37,480 nt of DNA from a virus. Positions 22,701-30,991 of this stretch are shown here, one piece after another. Numbering within the stretch: position 1 is the first letter of the stretch; the number at the start of each line of letters is the position of its first letter. The notes under the pieces are model-generated. The model was not told the origin of the DNA. It made no database searches and worked only from the letters and a program-made list of their open reading frames with translations. The DNA is taken from positions 1-37,480 of the IMG/VR virus record IMGVR_UViG_3300044821_000048, one strand, 5' to 3'. The translations under genes and the position numbers were made by a program.

Positions 22701-23643
22701 ATATTCTCATTCAGACAATGCCATTGCTTCCCCTTCTTTAAGTTCTGTTTATTGCAATACTCCAGGTTCTATCACAATGAATAAAAATGGCACTGTCATG
22801 GGCAGTACGCTCAAAACCTTGACACCCAAAACTGATTCGATCGTTGGAATGTTCAATTTCAAGGCATACACAACACCCGACAATAGTGGTGGGTTTGGTC
22901 TTTATGATAGATCTGCTGCCAAGGGGGTTCAATTTTATCCGTGGTCGCCGATGATTTATAAAATCAATTGCGACACATCTAGCAATGTCACACTTAACCC
23001 CTCTGATTGGTACAACAAATGGAACACCGCAAATTTCACGTGGTCACAAAATCAGATGCGTCTTTATCGAGATACCGTATTAAAAGCAACTGGATCAGTT
23101 CCATGTACGACTACCACTAAACTCGGCATGGAAATGTATGGATCTGATTCGGCGTGGGTGTTTTCGGCCATTGGCGCACGGTCTATGAGTTTGATTCCTT
23201 CTGCCGATAGCGAATACTCGGAACAGACCCGAAACAGCTCTGACACCGTTCCACCAACCGTGACCGCCTACAGCCCCGCCAACGGTGCTACGGCTGCGGA
23301 TACGGCTTTTGCGGGTGGCAAGACGGTGGTGATACAGTTCAGCGAGGCGGTCAAGGCTGGTAGCGGGAGCTTCACCTTGTACAAGTGGAGCAACGACTCG
23401 TCGATGAAAGTCGTAGCGGTCGCATCGGCCACGATCAACGGGTTTACCGTTACCGTGCCGTTTACAGGGGTTCACGCGGATACATCGGCCTACTACTATG
23501 TCAAGTATCCCACCGGTATCGTCACAGACTCCGCTGGCAACTCGGCGGCGGGGGTGACGACCAGCACTGGGTGGCGGTGGAAAACATCCAATTATAAAAC
23601 ACAGGCTAGAGATTGGTTTTTCTTTTGGAAACGTCACAGATAA
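19750..23643 (+). CDS. Large exported multidomain carbohydrate-binding-type protein
   Basis: A 1297-residue protein starting with a classic signal peptide (MKIALALLFLYSSAMA, then SG), preceded by GGGAG. Modules, as I read them: a right-handed beta-helix-like region (about 20-330, with NYLEGLNYG, NNLIDSMAYG and the end GADEYLLP), an IPT/TIG-like Ig domain (330-425), a putative-Ig/He_PIG-like domain (430-510, LPKGLNI...GRIYGVP), a DUF2341-like domain (515-610), a sialidase-like propeller region (620-1010, with FFIYSDDNRVNWNY), a lectin/LamG-like domain (1020-1150) and a C-terminal Big_5-like Ig domain (1175-1280). It sits between lysis and tail genes. A signal peptide is unexpected for a tail protein; it may be displayed on or released from the host, or the peptide is vestigial. 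Confidence 0.6.
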   Translation: MKIALALLFLYSSAMASGSWGTAGSVTKTYGGGGNVPDRKTAYDSCASSGWSAAARVVLLRVGNSARSAYIATTINTGTGELVDSSASLMNGDPTSGYTDSMYGGGGSDAFTFTGAVKWYGLREVYRPSGACTYASSFGGSGVLQDTIAQCAFMSKKDAGYYSYCFYINDAQGKFFIYDNYLEGLNYGVRTVNINAASIFENNLIDSMAYGIYASSQTFTAINNVCMRSAGNDFATCTNVTGYNNTSMDGTGLDGNFKTGSSGNTANMIPVNEFVSQSTYNRYYGKLLATGSLYNSGRAPLISKNTKGIRGNNRPYDGTHYSRGADEYLLPVMYVTRTMPSTGYTFGGTIIKIISDSASFNGTPACSLISGAARSSITITSATNSVLFGKTTAHVAGACSLKVVNGDASDQAIVAAAFSYVAPVVSYSPINLSAHQWRQCSDTLLKNIGPFDSVTTKSTLPKGLNIAKIGKMMGRIYGVPSVAGTFTDTSYCWYGGARQCTTYLPISISTDTMAVDTSYHYYKSIKLKKSNGTHTQVIAWNKTGHADTTLYNDMVISLANGKPQYFYPMNRSKSTCSLWVHTPDTILQDNALLRIYYGKTGVQLNSWMNPDSVGKGVIPVFSTPVNYSYAPNVNISKRTASLVANDAMMLDPSNGKTYIPYALYYADGMLQMRCRISSDSCNTIDTDFVLLDTTMGFTFWDVEAGAAYTVDNGIRYMNLLSAWTHNGTRHTGLLKIPCDSILAKRTLDTTISTFIRIPLDTGRLALSDPAHTPPFYFRSNLQRLSNGRWCAAAYHVGGSESGHTGTGTIFFIYSDDNRVNWNYDTMAVDASVEISETSIGEIRTNWGYNGGIVAIIRTDVSDTKKTPKFVFSYQYGDSGTWVNYANSPCTTTHSGPTRGYSNFMIRTGDSTCLMTLGSYYFGDVYATYPDTNGNEGTIWEHKEAFSSGDSSGMTLYPSAVTYGKYEAITFLNNGGPTGNGHIIRYSHSDNAIASPSLSSVYCNTPGSITMNKNGTVMGSTLKTLTPKTDSIVGMFNFKAYTTPDNSGGFGLYDRSAAKGVQFYPWSPMIYKINCDTSSNVTLNPSDWYNKWNTANFTWSQNQMRLYRDTVLKATGSVPCTTTTKLGMEMYGSDSAWVFSAIGARSMSLIPSADSEYSEQTRNSSDTVPPTVTAYSPANGATAADTAFAGGKTVVIQFSEAVKAGSGSFTLYKWSNDSSMKVVAVASATINGFTVTVPFTGVHADTSAYYYVKYPTGIVTDSAGNSAAGVTTSTGWRWKTSNYKTQARDWFFFWKRHR

Positions 23644-23655
23644 ACGGGAGGCTTT

Positions 23656-23949
23656 ATGTCAACGGTAAACGTGATTCTTCAGGGTGGCAATCCGGCAACA
23701 CCAGACATCAGCACTATTCTCGCTGCTGGTAATGATGTTCAGGTTAGGGATGCTGACGGTCGCAAGTGCAACGCATCGCGCATCATGCTCAGTGCCGGAA
23801 CGGATGGAACGGTTAACTGCCGAAGCATTGATGACGATGTTTTGCACACCGAGAAATTTGTATCGGAAGGATGGCATGAGAATGTTGCCATCAGCTTCAT
23901 TTCTCACACGTCAACCGATGCCAGTTTAGGTATATTGCTTAGAAGGTAA
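23656..23949 (+). CDS. Small structural-region protein
   Basis: A 97-residue protein, no family recognised. It is beta-rich with alternating hydrophobic residues (NDVQVRDADGRKCNASRIML) and has no signal peptide or membrane segment. Placed between the exported protein and a fiber-like gene, with AGG about 8 nt upstream, it is probably a small virion component or chaperone. Confidence 0.5.
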   Translation: MSTVNVILQGGNPATPDISTILAAGNDVQVRDADGRKCNASRIMLSAGTDGTVNCRSIDDDVLHTEKFVSEGWHENVAISFISHTSTDASLGILLRR

Positions 23950-23951
23950 CA

Positions 23952-25901
23952 ATGGCCTCAACGATATCCCCAACGCCAGTAACAACGCCCATAGCCGGGA
24001 ATATGCTCATATCTCCCGCGTGGGCTAATTGGTTGCGACAGTTACAGCTATCGACAAACGGCTGGAACACCAGCCCGGCGATAAATGTGACTGATGCTGA
24101 GATAGCCAACTGGAACACGGCCTTTTCTTGTGGAGATTGGAGGCCAAGGGTTACGGCAATCGAGGCGTGGCCAGCGGCGGCGATAACCGGGGCGGAGATA
24201 TCAAACTGGAATGCCGCGTATGCGTTCGACAATGCCGCTAATCTTACCGCAAATCACTTGATCGGTTTCGATGGTGCAACCCTTGTCAATTCTCCGGTAC
24301 TTTACAACACCTATGGCGCATACATAGGGTCAACGGCATCCGATTCAACATATAAGCTAAGATTAGATTCTGGGGCGGTTTTTTTAGGCGCATCGGCAAT
24401 TGGAACAATTTCAGAAGGAGCTCCGGCTAGAACGGCCCTAAACCTTTCTGCTTATCGTGACGGCTTGTTGATTAATAGGCTTGTTGACGCTGGTGGCTAC
24501 GGAACGTCTGCCGGTATAACGATTAATGATGGTTCTATTGTCGCCGTAAATCCGTTGACTGCTTACGGATTGAAAATTGAGAATCAGACAATCGGCCTTA
24601 ATAATAACTGGTCAATCTACACCGGCAACGCCCCGAGCTGGTTTGGTTCAAATATCACTACCAGATTGACAGATGCAAATAACGCTTCGGTTATTTACCC
24701 GCTTCGCGTAGACCATGCTTTGTCAAGCGGCAACGCGGCGGCGGGGATGGGGACGGGTATCGAGATTTACGGCCAATACTATAATGGGTCGGCCAATATT
24801 TCGTACGCTTTGGGGTCAGTTGCTTGTTCGCTACTATCTGGCGGCCCACCTATTTACAAAATGGGGATCTCCGTTGGCTATGCCGGAAACCTTTCGGAGA
24901 TGGTGACCCTTTCGAGGGGCCCGGTGTCCTATCAAGAATCCGTATCTCTTAACGCATTTTCAATTATCGCTGGGTCTGCGGCATCAAACAATACCATCTC
25001 CTCGGCCCTCACATACAAGGCGACGATCGGAAACACTTCTGCCGGTTTCGGCGCTCAATTGCAGTGCAAACTCGACAACTCCACAGGGTCAAATGCCGTA
25101 GCCTCCAACATCCTGACTAAATGGGTATCGGCCAGTAATCCTGACTCGCGCATGGTATTGCAGACCGTGACGGCTGGTGCGGCGGATACGGGATTGTCGG
25201 TTTACATGCACTCGTGGGCCAATAGCGATATCGCGCCAGCGGCGACTATCGACCTGATGTATGCCGATAACACATGGGCAAAACCATTCGGACTAATGCA
25301 TGTTTCGGGGTTGGCACACGGAATTACAGCTTACGCTCCGACAGATGCCTTTGGCTTTTTATCGATGGCTGGCGCAGGGACAGGGGGTCTATTGGGCGGA
25401 CTTCTTGTTCGTGGGCTAGGAAGACAGACCAGTGGAATCAGGATTGAGGGCCTAACCAATGATGTTACAACGCTCGGAACCACCCCGCTTGTCCTCATGG
25501 GGGCCAAGGCCAACGGAGTAAATATTCAGGCCCTGGCCTCAACGGAAAAAGTATTCAGCCTGCTGAATTATACGACAGAGTGCATGTCTTTCAATGGTGC
25601 CGGAAGCACTACGATTCTTGGGGCCATTTCGATCACATCGAAAACCACGGTCGGGGCCGGTGGAGCATTTCCAGGTACGGCAGTATCCATTGCAACGGCC
25701 AATGTCTCCCGAGCCTCGATAACTCCTACCGCCGGAAACATTTACTATTTCTTGAGTCTCACCGGGGCTGTCGATGGGCAGGTCGTTGTGGTATACAACT
25801 TGTCGGGGTTTGTGGCAAACATTGGCACGGCAGGAGCCACCGTTGCGGCGAACCTTTCCCGCTCGTTCGTCTACGACTCCGGCTTTGGGGGCTGGCTGTG
25901 A
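23952..25901 (+). CDS. Tail fiber-like structural protein
   Basis: A 649-residue protein. The N-terminus has two copies of a short motif: TDAEIANWNTAF and TGAEISNWNAAY, about 50 and 90 residues in. The body is Gly/Ser/Ala-rich and beta-structured (repeated ASDSTYKLRLDSGAVFLG-type strands), fitting a trimeric fiber shaft, with a C-terminal GLSGFVANIGTAG-like stretch. No catalytic motif is visible. Located among tail genes; its stop overlaps the GTG start of the third glycosyltransferase gene. Confidence 0.6.
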   Translation: MASTISPTPVTTPIAGNMLISPAWANWLRQLQLSTNGWNTSPAINVTDAEIANWNTAFSCGDWRPRVTAIEAWPAAAITGAEISNWNAAYAFDNAANLTANHLIGFDGATLVNSPVLYNTYGAYIGSTASDSTYKLRLDSGAVFLGASAIGTISEGAPARTALNLSAYRDGLLINRLVDAGGYGTSAGITINDGSIVAVNPLTAYGLKIENQTIGLNNNWSIYTGNAPSWFGSNITTRLTDANNASVIYPLRVDHALSSGNAAAGMGTGIEIYGQYYNGSANISYALGSVACSLLSGGPPIYKMGISVGYAGNLSEMVTLSRGPVSYQESVSLNAFSIIAGSAASNNTISSALTYKATIGNTSAGFGAQLQCKLDNSTGSNAVASNILTKWVSASNPDSRMVLQTVTAGAADTGLSVYMHSWANSDIAPAATIDLMYADNTWAKPFGLMHVSGLAHGITAYAPTDAFGFLSMAGAGTGGLLGGLLVRGLGRQTSGIRIEGLTNDVTTLGTTPLVLMGAKANGVNIQALASTEKVFSLLNYTTECMSFNGAGSTTILGAISITSKTTVGAGGAFPGTAVSIATANVSRASITPTAGNIYYFLSLTGAVDGQVVVVYNLSGFVANIGTAGATVAANLSRSFVYDSGFGGWL

Positions 25902-26368
25902 TATTCACCATTTGGCTCTCAGGTACAATACCTCCGGCTTATCAACGATGCATCGACAGTCTGAAATCGGTATACCCTGATTTGGCTGTTTTCACTGATT
26001 GGGGAGATTGCCCGTTATCTAGGACCGGAAACGACCGCGACGATAGCGACCGGCTCAGAGTGTGGCTTCTTTCGGAGCACGAAGAGGCCATGTACTTTGA
26101 TGCTGATATCGAGGCAAAAGAGACTCTCGAGATGCCCAAATCTGGCGAGGTTGTGATGTCTCACCATTGGGGGATGCTCGACATTTTCGCAATGGGCCAC
26201 AATTACGCCAAAAGGTTATTTGAGAATGCCGTTGAAATCTATAAAAATGGTGGTGACACACTCAAAGTTTTAAGGTATTTTGAGTGCAATAAGGGTATAA
26301 TTACTCTTATACCCAATGATGGGAGATTTACCCACCTCTGCCTAACCGGGAGAACTCAAAATGCCTGA
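25898..26368 (+). CDS. Glycosyltransferase-like protein 3 (DXD), GTG start
   Basis: A 156-residue protein beginning with GTG that overlaps the fiber stop (GTGA). It shows SDRLRVWL (50-57), AMYFDADIE with DXD at 68-70, and a C-terminal LIPNDGRFTHLCLTG, the same order as in the gene at 17277, so the two are probable paralogs; this one is 60 residues shorter. The nucleotide-sugar core is intact. The coupling to a fiber gene suggests that it could modify that fiber, but host-glycan modification is equally possible. An upstream in-frame extension to 25580 is a shadow of the fiber gene. Confidence 0.65.
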   Translation: MIFTIWLSGTIPPAYQRCIDSLKSVYPDLAVFTDWGDCPLSRTGNDRDDSDRLRVWLLSEHEEAMYFDADIEAKETLEMPKSGEVVMSHHWGMLDIFAMGHNYAKRLFENAVEIYKNGGDTLKVLRYFECNKGIITLIPNDGRFTHLCLTGRTQNA

Positions 26369-26525
26369 ACAGAACAACCAGCCCAGTCTCGATACGATCA
26401 TTCTCAACTTCGAGACACAGCTTCACGGCCTTCTTTTGGCAATGAGGAACGAAATATCGGTCAGGGATCAGAAAATAGCCGAGCTTACAAAAACTGCACA
26501 GTCGCAGGAACCAAAGGCGGAGTAA
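26361..26525 (+). CDS. 54-residue coiled-coil-like protein
   Basis: A 55-codon gene overlapping the end of the glycosyltransferase gene by 8 bases. The product (MPEQNNQPSLDTIILNFETQ, then helical LHGLLLAMRNEISVRDQKIA) is an amphipathic helix with a charged end. GGGAG stands 7 nt upstream of the ATG and the stop is 1 bp before the next gene. The function is unknown; it may be a small chaperone or virion component. Confidence 0.55.
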   Translation: MPEQNNQPSLDTIILNFETQLHGLLLAMRNEISVRDQKIAELTKTAQSQEPKAE

Positions 26526-26526
26526 T

Positions 26527-27297
26527 ATGAGCGCAGGCGGAAACGCGATGAGCATTAGCGGGATGGCCGAGCAGGACATTGCCGGATACATTGGGTCTTA
26601 TGCCGCAACCAAGGCCGAGGATGTTGCCATTGGTCACGGCATGGACGAGATACGCGATAGCTACAAAAAGGCTACCGGTAGGTATGACCCGTATACCGGT
26701 GTTGGCAAGATGGGGGTGCAGCGCCTTAGTGACCTAGGCAACTTCTCGTTCAACCCGTCCGACCTTCAGAACGACCCCGGCTATCAATTCCAGCGCCAGC
26801 AGGGGCAGCAGGGGATTAACGCCAGCGCGTTTGCAAAGGGCATAGGAACGAGCGGAGCCACGGCACAGGCAATGGACTACTTTGACCAACAGCTTTCCGG
26901 GACGGCCTATCAGGGCGCGTTTAATAGGACATTGGAGGGATACAAGACTAATGCCGGTGTTGGAGAGTGGGAAACGCAGTTTGGCGGCAACGTGGCAGGT
27001 TCGCTTGCGACCCTCGACCAGAATTACGGCGAGAACATGAGCAACTTGCAGTTACAGCGAGGCAACGCCCGTGCGGCAGGCTGGAAGGGCGCGCAACAGG
27101 CGGCACAGAGTCAGGGCAGCCACTTGCAGCAAATCGGCCAGATGGATTTGGGCGGCAGCGGTGGAGGTTCTTCGGGTGGTTCCGGTGGTGGAGGGTTCAA
27201 CCTTTCCAGTCTTGGATCTATGGGATCACAACAGGACAATCAGTATAACAATTCTTCGGTTAACTGGCAGGGTATGGGAAGTACGCCAAGCGCCTAA
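26527..27297 (+). CDS. Ejection (DNA transfer) protein, P22 gp7-like
   Basis: A 256-residue protein with the NDPGYQFQRQQGQQGINASA motif (about 80-100) that marks the gp7/p32-type DNA-transfer proteins of podoviruses, followed by a Gln/Gly-rich middle (TSGATAQAMDYFDQQLSG, FNRTLEGYKTNAG) and a Gly/Ser-rich tail. Internal virion proteins of this kind are ejected before DNA to build a channel through the envelope. It is the first of three large ejection-type genes (next 27312 and 28937). Confidence 0.75.
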   Translation: MSAGGNAMSISGMAEQDIAGYIGSYAATKAEDVAIGHGMDEIRDSYKKATGRYDPYTGVGKMGVQRLSDLGNFSFNPSDLQNDPGYQFQRQQGQQGINASAFAKGIGTSGATAQAMDYFDQQLSGTAYQGAFNRTLEGYKTNAGVGEWETQFGGNVAGSLATLDQNYGENMSNLQLQRGNARAAGWKGAQQAAQSQGSHLQQIGQMDLGGSGGGSSGGSGGGGFNLSSLGSMGSQQDNQYNNSSVNWQGMGSTPSA

Positions 27298-27311
27298 TTG
27301 GAGGTTTTGAT

Positions 27312-28934
27312 ATGCCGTCTATTGGACAGATAGATACAAGCCTTATTTCCGGTGGTCAGGGGTCAAACGTACTCGATTACGTTGAGCAGGGCAACCGGAT
27401 CAAGCAGCAGAACATTGTGCAGGGTCAGGAGCGACAGGATCAAGAGGAGCAGCGCCTTTTGTCAAAGATAGCCTCTGACAGTGTAGGTCAAGATGGTCAG
27501 TTGGACTACAACAAGTTCTCTGGCAACATCGCGGCAAACCCCAACATAAGCGGTAGAACCAAACTCGACACCATTGAGAAGGCCCAACCACTGGCGAAAC
27601 AGCAGGCGATGACACGCGCTCTTTCGAGCTACAACGGAAATCTTCAAGACCTTTTCAAGCAGAACAAGAACACCGGTATACTGCCAGACCTGATAAAGTA
27701 CACGCAAGAAAACATGGACTTTTTCAACGAACACCAGAAGGAACGAGACGCATACTATACCGATCTGGCGGCAAAGGCTGCGGCGGCAAAGACCCCTGAA
27801 GAGCAGGCCGACATTATCAACTCTGGGCGTTTCGCGGCAAGCAACCGGTGGAACCCCGTTACAGTTCGGGGAGACTTCCCACAAAGCATGACCAACGAAC
27901 AGTGGATTGCACAGCATCAAAAGGCATTGACTCCAGAAGAGAAAAACGCACAGGCTACGCAGCAGCAAACCGCCGTGCGAGATTTCGAGACACAGCGCCA
28001 CAATCGGGCAATGGAGCTTATCGATGACTATAAGGCGAAGCACCCAGCATCCTTCCTTACAAACGCAACCAACACCCCTACAACTGACGACATCGGTTAT
28101 CTTGGTGGACAACTGGCAACCGGCGACATCACCCCCAAAGAGCTTTATTCTCTCACCCAGGCAAGGGCAGGCGGCGGTATTGTTCGTACCCATGCATTGC
28201 GAGAGGCTCAAGCCCAATACGCAGAGTCTCACCCCGGAGAGCGACCCTTGTCGTTCGCCATGCTCGATGGCTGGGACAAGAATTTCAACAGCGCACCGAA
28301 TCAGCAGGCTCGTGGAATGGTTACGACATTCATGTCGTCTCTTGACTTATACACCAACCTTGTCAACCAACTTCCGCAAGGTTCAAAGCTGAAAGACCTT
28401 GACAAGATTTTGCAGAGTGGTCAGTATGCGTTTGGTGGCAAGACTATAACCGACGTGAAGACCCTTCAGGCAATTCTAGGGTCAGAGTTTCAGGCCAGCT
28501 TGACCGGTTCTCGATCCGAGTCTGACCAACGTGCACAGACTGCCATGAACGCACTTAATCCTGCAATGGACAAGGATGCGGCCATAGAAAAATTCAACCT
28601 CATTCGTGACCGTGAACAAAACCGGATTGTAAACAACGCTCTTCAGGGTGGAATTTACGGTGAGAACTGGCTGAAGTATACCTATGGTGACGATCAGGCA
28701 AAGACGATGATCGACAGGGTGAAAGAAGAAAACAAGATGATTGCCGGGAGAGTTGCCCGAGGGGATCAGGGGGCCAGCGGTACGAAGACCCCGCGAGACG
28801 GAGAAACCACGCCAGAAAAATTTACGTTCAAGCCTGAAGTTATCGCTTTGGCAAAAAAGGCGATTAACGATCCAAATGCCAGCGAAGAGCACAAGGCAAA
28901 GGCGCGAGACATTCTCGCCAAGGCCGGGGAATAA
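27312..28934 (+). CDS. Internal virion / ejection protein 2, gp20-like by position
   Basis: A 540-residue, mostly helical, Gln/Lys/Asp-rich protein (NIVQGQERQDQEEQRLLSKI; NAQATQQQTAVRDFETQRHN). No catalytic motif is seen; its position between gp7-like and the long last ejection-type gene and its composition match P22 gp20. The start follows GGAGGTTTTGAT by 4-9 nt, and the stop is 2 bases before the next ATG. Probably one of the proteins that extend the ejection channel. Confidence 0.65.
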   Translation: MPSIGQIDTSLISGGQGSNVLDYVEQGNRIKQQNIVQGQERQDQEEQRLLSKIASDSVGQDGQLDYNKFSGNIAANPNISGRTKLDTIEKAQPLAKQQAMTRALSSYNGNLQDLFKQNKNTGILPDLIKYTQENMDFFNEHQKERDAYYTDLAAKAAAAKTPEEQADIINSGRFAASNRWNPVTVRGDFPQSMTNEQWIAQHQKALTPEEKNAQATQQQTAVRDFETQRHNRAMELIDDYKAKHPASFLTNATNTPTTDDIGYLGGQLATGDITPKELYSLTQARAGGGIVRTHALREAQAQYAESHPGERPLSFAMLDGWDKNFNSAPNQQARGMVTTFMSSLDLYTNLVNQLPQGSKLKDLDKILQSGQYAFGGKTITDVKTLQAILGSEFQASLTGSRSESDQRAQTAMNALNPAMDKDAAIEKFNLIRDREQNRIVNNALQGGIYGENWLKYTYGDDQAKTMIDRVKEENKMIAGRVARGDQGASGTKTPRDGETTPEKFTFKPEVIALAKKAINDPNASEEHKAKARDILAKAGE

Positions 28935-28936
28935 CC

Positions 28937-30982
28937 ATGAGCGAATATGATGCTCTGTTATCGGTAGACACCGGAACTCCTGCGAAGGCGGCAACCGATG
29001 GCAGTGAATATGATGCGCTGTTGTCTGTAGACACAACAAAACCTACCCCTAAAGCCGACCCAGAGGGTCCGATAACTCGAGGTTTTAAGTCTGCCGCACA
29101 ACAGTTTAGAGAGCATCAGGCAATACCGACAAATCCAGCAGAACACGCACTATGGGGGGCAAGAGATGTCATCCTATCACCAGCACTAAACACCGCCGGA
29201 GAAGCGGCAAAGGACGTTTACGGGGTAATGCCTAAACCGGTTCAGGATTTTGTTGGAGAAGGCGGGAAAATATTATCGAACATAGTGGAAGGAGTTGGAA
29301 CTGACATACTCGGAAAACAGGGAATGCAAGATGCTGGAAAAAAATTAAGCAATCTTTCACCGAGAGTAAAAGCCAATATTGGCCTGGTTGGAGACGTTGC
29401 ATCTTTGCTACCATTTGGAGGCATTACGAAGGCCGGAGAGTTTGCTCTATCAAAGGTTCCGATAAGAGAAATGACAAGAGAGGGCGTTTTGTCATTAAGC
29501 AAAATTGCAGAAAGAGAAATACCAAGAGAACTAACGGATAGAGAAATAGCCAATCAGACGGCAGAGAAAACATTGGGGGTTCCGTTGTCACGAGCAGAGG
29601 CTTCGGCCCCTATCGGTTCGGCGCCTGCTTCTGGGTTTTGGGCAACCATTGACCGAACGCTTGCCAAGGTTCCTGGTATAGAAAGTGTTTATGCTGGAAA
29701 GCAGCAAGCAAAAGAGGCTGGATTTAAAGAGGCGGTTGGAAGGACGTTTAATGCTCCTAATAATGTTGAACAACAGTTTCAGAAGTCTCTTGAGGCCGAT
29801 CTTGATTTGAGAAAAAAGACATTCAACGATATGTACCAAATGTTTGAGGAACAGGGTAAACGAGGGTACATAGACGGCGAGGGCGTAGCATCAAGAGTGA
29901 TCAAAGATATTTCTTCAAAGGAAAGAATATTCGATAAAGATGGTAACATTCTTTCTGGTGTTAAGGGTGTTTCTGATCAAGCGGCAGAAAAACTAGCCCA
30001 ATATATAGGACAGATAAAGAACATAGGATCAGACATAACAACAAACACCGCAACCAAGGCCGGAGAAAATTACTCTTCTTGGTCTGTTCTTAGAAAAAAC
30101 ATAGGTGGAGAAATTGGCCGTATTAGGTCTGAGCTTTCAAATCCAATGAGTGCGGTGAATAAGTCACAACTTGGAGCAGAGCTTAATTCATACAACTCAA
30201 TATACTCAAAAATGAAAACGGCAGAACGCGCCCATATGGAGCAAATCGGAGGCAAGGAACTTGCAAAAACTTGGGATGATGTGAACGAGATATTTGCCGA
30301 AGACAAGCCCATAACCGATACCCTCAAGAAGCTGACCGGATACGGTAAAGATGTTGGGGAAAAGGGTGCAGTATCTGTTGATAGAGCAATAAAAAGCCTT
30401 CTTAACCCTGACGAATTTCAGAGGCTTGATAAGGCAATGTCTTTGATGAGCGACGACACTAGAAATGCCCTGCGAGGGGTTATGTTGTCAAAGATTGTAG
30501 AAAATGCATCAGAAAAAATCGTTGTCAATGGGAGTGAAATCGTTTCTAGAATCAGCGTTCCGAAGCTACAAAATCAGTACAAGGCATACGGCAAAGAGAT
30601 GCTTGAACGTGTTATCGGTAAGGATGCAACCAAGCAATACGAAGACATCTTGACTACCGCCAGTAGGGCAAACATGAAGCAAATTGGATTGTTCGATACG
30701 TCTAACCCTTCACAAACTGGATACGGTTCTGTGCTTGCCGGACTGATAACCGGAATGATTACCGGAGGCTCTGTTTTGGCAACAACCAAAGATGCAAAAA
30801 GTAGCGCGGCTACGGCTCTTGGTTTTGCTCTTCTAGGAATGCCGCTTGGCAAGGCTCTAGCTAGAACATCGCTGAATATTCGCAAGGCAGCACCGGCAAT
30901 AAAAGAAGCAAGAACGCTTTCCGGCGGCGGCGGACTCTATTTGTCAAAAAAACGAAAACTATCTCAAATAGGCTCACCGTAA
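28937..30982 (+). CDS. Internal virion / ejection protein 3, gp16-like by position
   Basis: A 681-residue protein, third of the ejection set. The N-terminus has a duplicated 11-residue motif, SEYDALLSVDT at 2-12 and 23-33, separated by a Lys/Ala/Thr linker, which may dock to another virion protein. The middle (GITKAGEFALSK, REIPRELTDREIANQ, ETLGVPLSRAEASAPIG) is helical; a membrane-active segment near the C-terminus (GYGSVLAGLITGMITGGSVL, then AATALGFALLGMPLG) fits P22 gp16, which inserts in membranes. Ends in a basic stretch (SKKRKLSQIGSP). Confidence 0.65.
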   Translation: MSEYDALLSVDTGTPAKAATDGSEYDALLSVDTTKPTPKADPEGPITRGFKSAAQQFREHQAIPTNPAEHALWGARDVILSPALNTAGEAAKDVYGVMPKPVQDFVGEGGKILSNIVEGVGTDILGKQGMQDAGKKLSNLSPRVKANIGLVGDVASLLPFGGITKAGEFALSKVPIREMTREGVLSLSKIAEREIPRELTDREIANQTAEKTLGVPLSRAEASAPIGSAPASGFWATIDRTLAKVPGIESVYAGKQQAKEAGFKEAVGRTFNAPNNVEQQFQKSLEADLDLRKKTFNDMYQMFEEQGKRGYIDGEGVASRVIKDISSKERIFDKDGNILSGVKGVSDQAAEKLAQYIGQIKNIGSDITTNTATKAGENYSSWSVLRKNIGGEIGRIRSELSNPMSAVNKSQLGAELNSYNSIYSKMKTAERAHMEQIGGKELAKTWDDVNEIFAEDKPITDTLKKLTGYGKDVGEKGAVSVDRAIKSLLNPDEFQRLDKAMSLMSDDTRNALRGVMLSKIVENASEKIVVNGSEIVSRISVPKLQNQYKAYGKEMLERVIGKDATKQYEDILTTASRANMKQIGLFDTSNPSQTGYGSVLAGLITGMITGGSVLATTKDAKSSAATALGFALLGMPLGKALARTSLNIRKAAPAIKEARTLSGGGGLYLSKKRKLSQIGSP

Positions 30983-30991
30983 GGAGACAAC

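Noticed and set aside
25580-26368. 262-codon reading of the third glycosyltransferase
   Set aside because: The first 106 codons are out-of-frame coding of the fiber gene. The GTG at 25898 overlapping the fiber stop is the plausible start.
27462-28232. 256-codon minus-strand frame with hydrophobic content
   Set aside because: Antisense shadow of the second ejection protein gene; no ribosome binding site or supporting context.
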